Of a stretch of 64,000 nt of DNA, positions 9,728 to 17,387 are shown one piece after another. The notes under the pieces are model-generated. The model saw only the letters and a list, made by a program, of their open reading frames with translations. It did not search any database and was not told where the DNA came from. Made by a program: the position numbers and the translations under genes. Within the stretch, counting starts at the first letter, position 1, and every line of letters begins with the position of its first letter. Source of the stretch: an uncultured Roseibium sp. (GTDB lineage: Bacteria > Pseudomonadota > Alphaproteobacteria > Rhizobiales > Stappiaceae); assembly GCF_947499295.1 (NCBI RefSeq), contig NZ_CANMNP010000009.1, positions 124,001 to 188,000 of the forward strand, given 5' to 3'.

Positions 9728-10221
9728 GGTTCTTGACCGCGCGCACCGCCGTGGGGCATGTCGCCATCGTTCAGTAACGCTACCAGCAGCCGTGCGGGAT
9801 CAACGGGCCCAGGCAGCGTCACGCGGCCGAACGGGACCTGCTGAAAACCGAATGGACTGTAATAGGGAGCGTCACCGACGAGAAGAACCACCCTGTCATC
9901 GGCCGCGGCTGCAGCGTCCATTGCCGTGCGCATGAGAGACTTGCCCAGCCCCCTGTTCTTGAAATCTGGCGAGACAGTCAACGGCCCAAGCAGAAGCGCG
10001 TCAGCATCCCCGATAAGGATGGGGGACAGCCTGATGGACCCAGCCACTTGCGACCCGGCAACCCCCACGAAGCTGAGGTCCGGCCGATGCGACACGCCTT
10101 CGCGGATGCGGAACGCGGTCCGCGCAAACCGGCCCGGGCCGAAGGCTTCGGCCTGCAGTGCTTCGATAGCATCGTTATCTGTGATGTCTTCGGGCCGAAT
10201 GACCCACGGTGTCTGTTTCAT
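9724..10221 (-). CDS. GNAT family N-acetyltransferase
   Basis: A 165-residue acetyltransferase-like protein. The acetyl-CoA-binding motif A is visible as LTVSPDFKNRGLGKSLMRTA (about residues 80-100), and the C-terminal YYSPFGFQQVPFGRVTLPGP is typical of the YhbS-like branch. It would transfer an acetyl group from acetyl-CoA to an unknown amine. I prefer the ATG at 10221; the frame also extends to a TTG at 10242. It converges with the moxR operon with a 4-bp overlap of coding ends. The substrate is not predictable. Confidence 0.85.
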   Translation of the reverse strand: MKQTPWVIRPEDITDNDAIEALQAEAFGPGRFARTAFRIREGVSHRPDLSFVGVAGSQVAGSIRLSPILIGDADALLLGPLTVSPDFKNRGLGKSLMRTAMDAAAAADDRVVLLVGDAPYYSPFGFQQVPFGRVTLPGPVDPARLLVALLNDGDMPHGGARGQEP

Positions 10222-10595
10222 GAATTGGTTCCCGGCAGGCAAACTTGCAAGAAAGCGCAGCTGCCAGAAACCGGTCTATCAATCTGTCTTGGAAAATCCG
10301 GGATCTGGTCAGACGCGACGAAGCGGACGAGAGAATTCTCGTCGGATGGTTCGTCGTCGAAGTGTCAGACCTGTGGTCATTGATCCCAGTCTCGCCATGC
10401 GCCCGTCGACCTTTGCGGAGACGGCTGCAAATTCATGGAGGAAAGCGGTTAGCATGCAAGCCATTCCCGGTCCAGTGCTTTTTGCCATTCATCCATGCGG
10501 AAGATTGTTCACGCTTGCCGAACACAGCATTCAGTCGATTGATTTTGCGGTCGGACGCACGACTTAATCCATCAGCGAAAACAAAGGAGTTGAAC
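10222..10595. promoter_or_regulatory. Divergent intergenic region, GNAT / glutathionyl-hydroquinone reductase
   Basis: About 370 bases between two divergent genes. An AAAGGAG ribosome-binding site for the glutathionyl-hydroquinone reductase is at 10583-10589. The short open frames inside it show no recognisable protein. I see no hairpin terminator or repeat here. Confidence 0.4.
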
Positions 10596-11570
10596 ATGGG
10601 TTTGCTGGTAGACGGCGTCTGGACGGATCAGTGGTACGACACGAAATCGACCGGTGGCCGATTCGTGCGCAAGGATGCTTCATTTCGAAACTGGATCACA
10701 CCGGACGGTGCCGCTGGTCCTACAGGCACAGGCGGTTTCAAAGCTGAAGCAGGCCGCTATCATCTTTTTGTTTCCTATGCCTGCCCATGGGCACATCGCG
10801 CCATGGTGTTCCGCAAACTGAAAGGCCTTGACGAGCTCATATCGCTTTCCGCCGTTCAGCCCCTGATGCTGGAAAACGGTTGGGAATTTGCCGAAACCGA
10901 GCCGGTGGCTGGGGCGAAATATGCTTGGAACATCTATGCCAAAGCCGATCCTTCATATACAGGCCGTGCAACGGTGCCAATTCTTTGGGACAAACATCAA
11001 AATACGATCGTCAGCAACGAGTCTTCTGAAATCATTCGAATGTTCAACTCCGCGTTCGATGATTTGACCGGGTCGAAACTTGATTTTTACCCCGCTGCGC
11101 TTCGCGCCGAGATCGACGAAGTCAACGAGCGGATCTACCACACGCTAAACAACGGAGTGTATAAGTCCGGCTTTGCCACGACACAGGAAGCCTATGAAGA
11201 GGCCGTGACGGTGTTGTTCGATACGTTGGATTTCCTGGAAGACCGACTTTCGACACGTCGGTATCTTGCCGGTGAACAACTAACGGAAGCCGATTGGCGC
11301 CTTTTCACCACTCTGGTGCGCTTCGACGCTGTCTATGTTGGCCATTTCAAATGCAACATCAGACGCATTGCCGACTATCCGAACCTGTCCAACTATCTGC
11401 TGGAACTTTACCAGGTGTCTGGAGTTGCCGAAACCGTCGATATGCCGACGATCAAGCAACATTATTATGGCTCGCATGAAAGTGTTAATCCGACGAGGAT
11501 TGTACCCGTCGGCCCGGACCTTGATTTTCTGGCCCCGCACAATCGCGACAGGTTGAAGGCCGCGGCATGA
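10596..11570 (+). CDS. Glutathionyl-hydroquinone reductase (ECM4/YqjG-type omega-like GST)
   Basis: A 324-residue xi-class glutathione transferase. The catalytic motif CPWAHRAM is at about residues 61-68, with the nucleophilic Cys of the CPWA signature. The C-terminal helical domain contains LSTRRYLAGEQLTEADWRLF and FKCNIRRIADYPNLSNYLLE, characteristic of this class. Members reduce glutathionyl-hydroquinones by transferring glutathione from the quinol ring to the enzyme Cys. The ATG at 10596 has AAAGGAG seven bases upstream; the frame extends further upstream but without family sequence. It appears to be a single-gene unit. Confidence 0.93.
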   Translation: MGLLVDGVWTDQWYDTKSTGGRFVRKDASFRNWITPDGAAGPTGTGGFKAEAGRYHLFVSYACPWAHRAMVFRKLKGLDELISLSAVQPLMLENGWEFAETEPVAGAKYAWNIYAKADPSYTGRATVPILWDKHQNTIVSNESSEIIRMFNSAFDDLTGSKLDFYPAALRAEIDEVNERIYHTLNNGVYKSGFATTQEAYEEAVTVLFDTLDFLEDRLSTRRYLAGEQLTEADWRLFTTLVRFDAVYVGHFKCNIRRIADYPNLSNYLLELYQVSGVAETVDMPTIKQHYYGSHESVNPTRIVPVGPDLDFLAPHNRDRLKAAA

Positions 11571-11596
11571 TACTGCCCGAAAGACGCCAGATGGTT

Positions 11597-12082
11597 TCAC
11601 CAGCGGCTGACGGCGGTTCCTTCGCCGGCCAGCCATTCTTCAATACGACGAACGGTTGCCGAGGTGACACCAGCCGGAAGATTTCGAGGCGCAAAAAAGG
11701 CCGCTTCAACGATTTCAGCGTTGGGGCTCAGGAAGTTTTCGGCTTCAGTCCATTCCGAAACAAGAAACAGCCCGACATGATCCCTGCCCGTTGCTTCCTC
11801 GTTCAGGTAGACATTCATCAACACGGGTTCACCTGAAGTCGAGATCCCTGCCTCTTCAAGAACTTCCCGGCATGCCGCCTCGACCATTGTTTCGCCCCGG
11901 TCGACGCCACCTCCCGGCAAATACCATCCTTCCAGATAACTGTGCCGGACCAACAGGATCCGCTCCTTTGCATCGAGAACCAGAACTCGCACACCAAGCG
12001 TGTAGGGATTTCGGACAAGCCCGAGCGCCTGGATCATGCGCTTGGTCCAGCCTGAAGGCAGGTAGGAAAGGACCTTCAGCAT
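11597..12082 (-). CDS. Nudix hydrolase
   Basis: A 161-residue Nudix protein with a canonical Nudix box GGGVDRGETMVEAACREVLE followed by EAGI (about residues 56-79). The preceding ILLVRHSYLEGWYLPGGGVD is the usual beta-strand before the box. The substrate (a nucleoside diphosphate linked to another group) cannot be inferred. It converges with the upstream glutathionyl-hydroquinone reductase, with a 26-bp gap. Confidence 0.88.
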   Translation of the reverse strand: MLKVLSYLPSGWTKRMIQALGLVRNPYTLGVRVLVLDAKERILLVRHSYLEGWYLPGGGVDRGETMVEAACREVLEEAGISTSGEPVLMNVYLNEEATGRDHVGLFLVSEWTEAENFLSPNAEIVEAAFFAPRNLPAGVTSATVRRIEEWLAGEGTAVSRW

Positions 12083-12288
12083 TCAATGCCGACCCGTCCA
12101 GCCGGGCTGAACCCGGCGTTCAGCTTCGCGAACCATGCAGTTACCCCCTGTTAACCCATGCATTGCGTGCAAGGCAGCCCAGTCAGAATAACGCTCCTCA
12201 TCGCAACTGCGAGTGCCTATATATCAGGCAAGATGATGATTTCGAAGGCAGCGCAATTCCGGCCGCCTGACCCCTGAAGGAAACTCCG

Positions 12289-12408
12289 ATGTTGAACGCT
12301 CTATTCGGCAAACGCCGCCGTCGTCACTCCAACTATCAGTGGAAACCCGCTGTAGATCTCAGCAACCCGCGCGTTGTTGCCGCTCTGACCACATTCACGA
12401 GCAACTGA
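12289..12408 (+). CDS. Possible 39-aa small basic protein
   Basis: A short frame of 39 codons starting MLNALFGKRRRRHSNY and ending TTFTSN. It has an AAGGA ribosome-binding site 7 bases before the ATG and is followed 26 bp downstream by a strong hairpin (12434-12471), giving it the look of an independent transcription unit. The FGKRRRR cluster suggests nucleic-acid or membrane-surface contact. I do not recognise a family; real translation is inference from the signals around it. Confidence 0.45.
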   Translation: MLNALFGKRRRRHSNYQWKPAVDLSNPRVVAALTTFTSN

Positions 12409-12433
12409 TCCGGCGTAGAAAAACTTCTTTTTG

Positions 12434-12471
12434 AAAAGGCGCTGCGTTATTTGCTTGACGCGGCGCCTTTT
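12434..12471 (+). terminator. Rho-independent terminator-like hairpin
   Basis: A 13-bp stem with one G-U pair: AAAAGGCGCTGCG at 12434-12446 pairs with CGCGGCGCCTTTT at 12459-12471 around a 12-base loop. The A-run before and T-run after make it usable in both directions. It separates the 39-aa frame from the metallophosphoesterase gene starting at 12491. Confidence 0.7.
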
Positions 12472-12490
12472 GCTTTGAAGATGCGCGCCC

Positions 12491-13426
12491 ATGTCGCAAT
12501 TCACGCTCGCCCACATTTCGGATCCGCATCTTGGACCGCTTCCGGATCCCAAGCTGCTCCAGCTCTTTTCCAAGCGCATTCTTGGGTATCTGAACTGGCA
12601 CCGGAACCGATCGAAAATCATGGGCGCCAATTATCTGGAACAGCTTGTTACGGACATGAAAGCGCAGGCACCTGACCACATTGCGGTCACCGGGGACCTG
12701 GTCAATATCGCGCTGCCGCTGGAGATAACCGGTGCACGGGCCTGGCTGGAAGAGATCGGCGAACCGTCGAAGGTATCTGTCGTTCCCGGCAATCACGACG
12801 CCTATGTTCCCGGAGCATTTCGCAAGGCCCGAACGGCCTGGTGGCCCTATATGTGCGGCGATCAGGCAACCGAAGAGCCTGATCCGTCGGCGAAGTCCGG
12901 GGCAACCTTTCCCTATGTTCGCAAACGCGGTGAAATAGCGCTCATCGGCGTCACTACAGGACGTGCCAGTGCACCCTGGTTTGCAACGGGCAGAGTGGGC
13001 AGCGCACAGAGCAAGCGATTGAGAGCCGTTCTTGAAGAACTCGGCAACGAGGGCTTGTTTCGGGTCGTCATGTTGCACCATCCGCCCTTCAAACATGCCA
13101 CGCGCTGGCACAAAAGACTTTCAGATGCGTCACGCGTGCGCGCAGTCGTCAAGAGAGCGGGAGCCGAACTCATCCTGCACGGTCACACCCACATAGACAG
13201 TTTCGAAGAGATCGAAGGCCCTCACGGGCCCGTTCCTGTCGTGGGTGTACCCTCGGCGACCAGCGCTCCGGGAGGCAGGAGCCGGCCGGCACGCTACAAT
13301 TTGTTCACGATCGAAAAACGAAATGAAGGCTGGTCCTGCCGGATGGAGGAACATGGTTTCGATGTTCCCCACGAGCCGGTAAGCCTGCTCGAACAAAGGG
13401 ACATAAACATCCCGAACGCCCGATAG
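12491..13426 (+). CDS. Metallophosphoesterase (cyclic-nucleotide phosphodiesterase-like)
   Basis: A 311-residue calcineurin-like phosphoesterase. All metal-binding motifs are present in order: HISDPHLG (residues 8-15), GDLVNIA (about 67), GNHDAYV (about 101), LHHPPF (about 196) and LHGHTHIDS (about 230). The arrangement matches the CpdA-type class III phosphodiesterase group, so the substrate may be cAMP or another phosphodiester, but this is inference. No signal peptide is present. It lies just downstream of a terminator and converges with the next gene with an 18-bp gap. Confidence 0.88.
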   Translation: MSQFTLAHISDPHLGPLPDPKLLQLFSKRILGYLNWHRNRSKIMGANYLEQLVTDMKAQAPDHIAVTGDLVNIALPLEITGARAWLEEIGEPSKVSVVPGNHDAYVPGAFRKARTAWWPYMCGDQATEEPDPSAKSGATFPYVRKRGEIALIGVTTGRASAPWFATGRVGSAQSKRLRAVLEELGNEGLFRVVMLHHPPFKHATRWHKRLSDASRVRAVVKRAGAELILHGHTHIDSFEEIEGPHGPVPVVGVPSATSAPGGRSRPARYNLFTIEKRNEGWSCRMEEHGFDVPHEPVSLLEQRDINIPNAR

Positions 13427-13443
13427 ACGACGTTTTTCAGGCG

Positions 13444-14025
13444 TTAAAGAGGATTTGCAAACCAGGCGAAGGCGACCAGCCCGATCACGCCTGCCGCAAG
13501 TCCAATTCCAAATGCCCCAATGACGGACAGCCAGGGTGTGCGGCTCTCCTTGACGCGCACCACTTTTGAATCGAGCGCCACCTGGCGTAGACGATTGTTG
13601 AGCCAGTCGCCTTCCAGTGCCTTTTCCCGTTCAAGCACGCGCTCGGCGATATACTCTGTCAGGCAATCCGCCATGTCATCGATATTGGCCGTTTCCAGAA
13701 TGACCACCCTGCCGAGACGGGTATCCTTCAAAAACCTATAGGTCCGGCGATCGCCGCCAACCACGACATGACTTGTTGCATCTATCCAAAGACGCGGTGT
13801 CGAGCCTGAAATGATCTGAAGCGAAAACTGGTCGTCGTCTGCCGGGATTTCCTTGAAGACGTCCTTGAGTTCATCGGCCAGCATATCGAGCCGGGCCCGC
13901 TCTGTTTCCTGCAGCTCAACCACCACATCGGACCGCTCGACTTCACCGAGCTGAACTTTCCGGATAGCATCGCGCAACGAGCGCATGCGCGTATGTGGAA
14001 CTACGTTATCCTGCATTTCAGACAT
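13444..14025 (-). CDS. Conserved hypothetical protein with C-terminal membrane anchor
   Basis: A 193-residue protein with a charged, probably helical N-terminal half (residues 10-60), a middle alpha/beta segment (TPRLWIDATSHVVVGGDRRT near 76-95; GRVVILETANIDDMADCLTE near 104-123), a basic linker, and one hydrophobic C-terminal helix (about residues 167-190), suggesting a tail-anchored inner-membrane protein facing the cytoplasm. I do not recognise a named family. A full CtrA box at 14156-14170 lies 131 bp upstream in the divergent region shared with mtnA, so it may be cell-cycle regulated. Confidence 0.72.
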   Translation of the reverse strand: MSEMQDNVVPHTRMRSLRDAIRKVQLGEVERSDVVVELQETERARLDMLADELKDVFKEIPADDDQFSLQIISGSTPRLWIDATSHVVVGGDRRTYRFLKDTRLGRVVILETANIDDMADCLTEYIAERVLEREKALEGDWLNNRLRQVALDSKVVRVKESRTPWLSVIGAFGIGLAAGVIGLVAFAWFANPL

Positions 14026-14155
14026 GAGGCGCCTGACTCCGTGCTTCTGCCGATTGGTGAATCAAGTCTTAACCGACTCATTTCGGAGCGAAACAGCCTT
14101 GACGCCGTTACCACCAGCTATCCACCGGCATTGATCTGAACATGGTTAACAAAGC

Positions 14156-14170
14156 TTAAGGGATTTTTAA
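14156..14170. promoter_or_regulatory. CtrA box (TTAA-N7-TTAA)
   Basis: TTAAGGGATTTTTAA matches the full CtrA consensus exactly, in the divergent region between the membrane-anchored hypothetical gene (starts 14025) and mtnA (starts 14258). A near-match TTAACCGACTCATTT lies about 90 bp to the left at about 14070. Assignment to CtrA is by consensus and by the alphaproteobacterial setting. Confidence 0.6.
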
Positions 14171-14257
14171 CCCTGATGCCAGCAAGCGCGTGCTGGCGCG
14201 TGGCATGTTCATGGGTTATGCAACAACAATCCGCATCAGGTTCAAGGAGACGTTGCG

Positions 14258-15364
14258 ATGAATGTGGACGGCAAGAAGTATCGGACCATCTGGCTTGCGG
14301 CAGACGGTGCTTCGGTCGAAATCATCGACCAGACAAAGTTTCCATACGCATTTGAAATCGTGAAACTGCACACGATGGAGGATGCTGCACATGCAATCCG
14401 TGTGATGCAGGTGCGTGGTGCTCCCCTGATCGGCGCAACAGCTGCCTATGGCGTTGCTTTGGCCATGCGCGCGGACCCATCAGATGATGCCCTGCACGCG
14501 GCTTGTTCTGCCCTGCTGGAAACCCGCCCGACTGCAGTCAATCTCCACTGGGCGCTCGATCGGGCTCGCAAATCTCTCATTCAGGTGGCTCCAGAAGTGC
14601 GCACGGAGGCAGCCTTTACGCTGGCGAACGATATCTGCGACGAGGACATTGCCATCAACATGGCAATCGGCATGCATGGCATGGAATTGATTGCCGCCAT
14701 TGCCCGGACCAAACGTGAAGGCGAGCCGGTCAACATTCTAACGCATTGCAATGCGGGCTGGCTGGCAACTGTCGACTGGGGAACGGCAACAGCCCCTGTC
14801 TATATGTCTCATGACAGCGGCATACCGGTCCATGTGTGGGTCGACGAGACCCGGCCCAGAAACCAGGGGGCGTTTCTGACCGCCTGGGAACTCGGCCACC
14901 ATGGCGTGCCGCACACCGTGATTGTCGACAATGCGGGTGGCCATCTGATGCAGCATGGCGAGGTCGACATTGTCATCACTGGTACGGATCGCACGACAGC
15001 AACCGGTGATGTGTGTAACAAGATCGGCACCTATCTCAAGGCGCTCGCGGCCAGAGACAACAATGTGCCCTTCTTTGTCGCGCTTCCCTCACCCACCATC
15101 GATTTTTCGCTTTCTGATGGCGTACGGGAAATTCCGATAGAAGAGCGCGCCGGCAACGAAGTCAGCCAGATGACTGGCCGCACCGATCGCGGTTCGATCG
15201 AGACGATCAACATCGTCGCCGATGGTTCTGCAGTCGGCAATCCGGCTTTCGATGTCACACCGGCACGACTTGTCACCGGGTTGATCACGGAACGGGGTGT
15301 GCTCGATGCCAACCGCCAGTCGATCGCCAATGCCTTCCCGGAACGTGTCAAGGTCAGCGCGTGA
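14258..15364 (+). CDS. mtnA: S-methyl-5-thioribose-1-phosphate isomerase
   Basis: A 368-residue eIF2B-like isomerase converting methylthioribose-1-phosphate to methylthioribulose-1-phosphate in methionine salvage. Recognisable blocks are [19 protein letters not shown] (about residues 49-67), [12 protein letters not shown] with the catalytic Cys (about 160), [16 protein letters not shown] (about 198) and [20 protein letters not shown] with the catalytic Asp (about 234). Length and motifs fit MtnA well. AAGGAG lies 7-12 bases before the ATG. No other salvage gene is adjacent in this window. Confidence 0.95.
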   Translation: MNVDGKKYRTIWLAADGASVEIIDQTKFPYAFEIVKLHTMEDAAHAIRVMQVRGAPLIGATAAYGVALAMRADPSDDALHAACSALLETRPTAVNLHWALDRARKSLIQVAPEVRTEAAFTLANDICDEDIAINMAIGMHGMELIAAIARTKREGEPVNILTHCNAGWLATVDWGTATAPVYMSHDSGIPVHVWVDETRPRNQGAFLTAWELGHHGVPHTVIVDNAGGHLMQHGEVDIVITGTDRTTATGDVCNKIGTYLKALAARDNNVPFFVALPSPTIDFSLSDGVREIPIEERAGNEVSQMTGRTDRGSIETINIVADGSAVGNPAFDVTPARLVTGLITERGVLDANRQSIANAFPERVKVSA

Positions 15365-15404
15365 TCCGCTTCAAATTCGAAGAGCGCCGAGACGGCTGGA
15401 ACAG

Positions 15405-16016
15405 CTAGCCGATAACCGGAATATGCGGTGCTCTTTCTTTACCGTGAAGACCCAGCAGCCTCGGATCATCGGCAATCTCAACAGCGCGCTTGTAGGGCCG
15501 GTAGCCGCAGGACATATAAAACTTCAGGGCCTGCGGACTGTCTCCGGTGCAGGTGTGGAGCCAAAGACGTTTGGTTTGCGGCCGTGCCCAGGCCATGTCG
15601 ACCGCTTGCGCCATAAGCCAGCGCCCTGCCCCGCCGCCAATTGCCTCAGGTACCAGCCCGAAATAGGCGACTTCCGGCTCTTCTGGGTTGGCAAAATCGA
15701 GTTCCAGAGTGCCGATTGGCTTTCCATTTCGAAGCGGCAGGTAGTTTTCCCGCGTCGGCTCGCTGAGCATGTCGCTTAAAGTGTCATCGTCATAGATCAG
15801 ACGTCCAAACCAGATCCAATCCTCGCCAACCTGCCGGAACAGAGCGCGATAGTCGTCAAGATCCGGCGCAGTCCATCGCTGCAGCCTGATATCATCTCGA
15901 GGCGCGGCAATAGGAGTTTCCGGTGCACGAAGCATTTCCAGATAGGTGACGATAAAAGCGATCTTTCCATCCGGCACATACGTATAGCCGTCCATATCGG
16001 CCACTTTGACAGTCAT
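15405..16016 (-). CDS. GNAT family N-acetyltransferase
   Basis: A 203-residue acetyltransferase. The acetyl-CoA-binding motif is FGLVPEAIGGGAGRWLMAQA near residue 120, followed by TKRLWLHTCTGDSPQALKFY and a CGYRPYKR ending typical of GNAT folds. The frame is open further upstream, but GGAGG precedes a pair of ATGs at 16019 and 16016; the second gives better spacing. The target amine is unknown. It is divergent from the 91-aa gene, with a CtrA box between them. Confidence 0.85.
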   Translation of the reverse strand: MTVKVADMDGYTYVPDGKIAFIVTYLEMLRAPETPIAAPRDDIRLQRWTAPDLDDYRALFRQVGEDWIWFGRLIYDDDTLSDMLSEPTRENYLPLRNGKPIGTLELDFANPEEPEVAYFGLVPEAIGGGAGRWLMAQAVDMAWARPQTKRLWLHTCTGDSPQALKFYMSCGYRPYKRAVEIADDPRLLGLHGKERAPHIPVIG

Positions 16017-16102
16017 CATCCCTCCAGAAACTCGTGTCTTCAATCCGCCAATAGCAGTTGGGAGCGTCCCCACCAAGGGGTCAATTCGCGTATTGCGATG
16101 GA

Positions 16103-16117
16103 TTAACCGGCTGTTAA
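16103..16117. promoter_or_regulatory. CtrA box (TTAA-N7-TTAA)
   Basis: TTAACCGGCTGTTAA is a perfect full CtrA site ending 44 bp before the ATG of the 91-aa gene at 16162, a spacing suited to a CtrA-activated promoter. The divergent GNAT start is 87 bp to the left. Assignment is by consensus only. Confidence 0.65.
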
Positions 16118-16161
16118 CCAAGACTTGAGACCTTGGCAGGGTATCCAGGAAAGATGCGAAT

Positions 16162-16437
16162 ATGCCCAAAGTCGGAAACTACGTCCAACGCGACTATCAC
16201 AACAAGTTCCGTTCACAACGGAAATCGACTTGGTCAGACTACAACAAGGCCTGGACCAAACGACGTCAGGCATCTACTCAAAAAATGCAGGAACTTCGCA
16301 ACCTCGCCACCAATTTCACCAATATCGGTGTTCAGGCGAGCCAGGCAAACACTGTTTTCCTGATGCAAAACCAAGGTCAGGGCACGGCCTATGCAAGCCC
16401 AACCGCGGTCATGTCCCGCATCAACGTGATTGTCTGA
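16162..16437 (+). CDS. Hypothetical 91-aa protein behind a CtrA box
   Basis: Starts MPKVGNYVQRDYHNKFRSQR, is very rich in Lys/Arg/Tyr/Trp in the first 45 residues, then has a helical segment (QKMQELRNLATNFTNIGVQA) and a Gln/Ala/Ser-rich tail ending MSRINVIV. There is no signal peptide or membrane segment. AGGAAAG lies about 8 bases before the ATG. A perfect CtrA box just upstream points to cell-cycle or motility-linked expression. I do not recognise a named family; a flagellum- or division-related accessory role would be inference from the promoter alone. Confidence 0.7.
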   Translation: MPKVGNYVQRDYHNKFRSQRKSTWSDYNKAWTKRRQASTQKMQELRNLATNFTNIGVQASQANTVFLMQNQGQGTAYASPTAVMSRINVIV

Positions 16438-16691
16438 CGAAAAAATCTGACGCTTCTTCCTATTGCCGATAGGCATTTGCACCATCGCCTGTGACACCAG
16501 TCCATATGGATTATTCGGGTGTCACACCATGGAACTTCGGCACTTTTCACGAACGCTGCCTTGACCCACAATCAATTGCTGCAATCCTGAGAATTCGATC
16601 GCTATCCAGCGGGCCTGATTCTAGTCAAGATTGTGTTTCACTAAGCTGCGCCATCGCCCCCATTTCAGAATGGGACCTAACGAGTTTCGCC

Positions 16692-17387
16692 ATGATGCCA
16701 AACATTCTGATCGTGGATGACGATGCGCATATACGCGGCATCGTTCGGATAGCTGCGGAAAATGCCGGGATGAAAACCACTGAGGCCGCAAGCGGGCAGC
16801 TCGCGCTCGACATGATGCAGCAACGAATGCCCGATCTTGTCATCCTGGATGTCGGTATGCCGGTCATGAACGGCTTTGAGTGCTGCCGGCACATTCGAAG
16901 TCTGTCGCGCGTGCCTATCCTGTTTTTGACAGCCCGCGATGAAGAAGTCGATCGCGTGGTTGGTTTTGAACTGGGGGCTGACGACTATGTTTCAAAACCC
17001 TTTTCTCCACGCGAACTTGTCTTGCGTATCAAAGCCATCCTCAGCCGTGGCAAAGGAACGGATGAGGACTTCCTGAAACATGGAGACATTCGGCTCGACA
17101 CTCGGGCACATTTGTGCCGGCTTGGATCCATGGAAATTCCGCTGACTGCAACGGAATTCGCCTTGCTGGCAATGCTCATGCGACAACCGGAAAAGATGCT
17201 CGACCGAAACACGTTGATTGAAGGAATATATGGTCGCAACAGCGTTCTGTCAGGACGGACAATTGACAGCCACGTACGCAATGTAAGAGCTAAGGCGGCT
17301 GCGCTTGGTTGTCCTGATCTCATTCGAACCGTCCGCGGTGCCGGTCTGCGTCTGGGGATTTGCAGACTTGAACAAGGCACGCAGTGA
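16692..17387 (+). CDS. OmpR-family response regulator
   Basis: A 231-residue regulator. The receiver domain has the acidic pair in ILIVDDDAHIRG, the phospho-acceptor Asp in DLVILDVGMPVMNG (about residue 52) and the conserved Lys in YVSKPFSPREL. The C-terminal winged helix (about residues 130-230) includes TATEFALLAMLMRQ and SGRTIDSHVRNVRAKA. It is phosphorylated by the kinase whose GTG start overlaps its stop by 4 bp. Two adjacent ATGs (16692 and 16695) are possible starts. The secreted glycosidase-like gene downstream of the kinase is a plausible target. Confidence 0.92.
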   Translation: MMPNILIVDDDAHIRGIVRIAAENAGMKTTEAASGQLALDMMQQRMPDLVILDVGMPVMNGFECCRHIRSLSRVPILFLTARDEEVDRVVGFELGADDYVSKPFSPRELVLRIKAILSRGKGTDEDFLKHGDIRLDTRAHLCRLGSMEIPLTATEFALLAMLMRQPEKMLDRNTLIEGIYGRNSVLSGRTIDSHVRNVRAKAAALGCPDLIRTVRGAGLRLGICRLEQGTQ

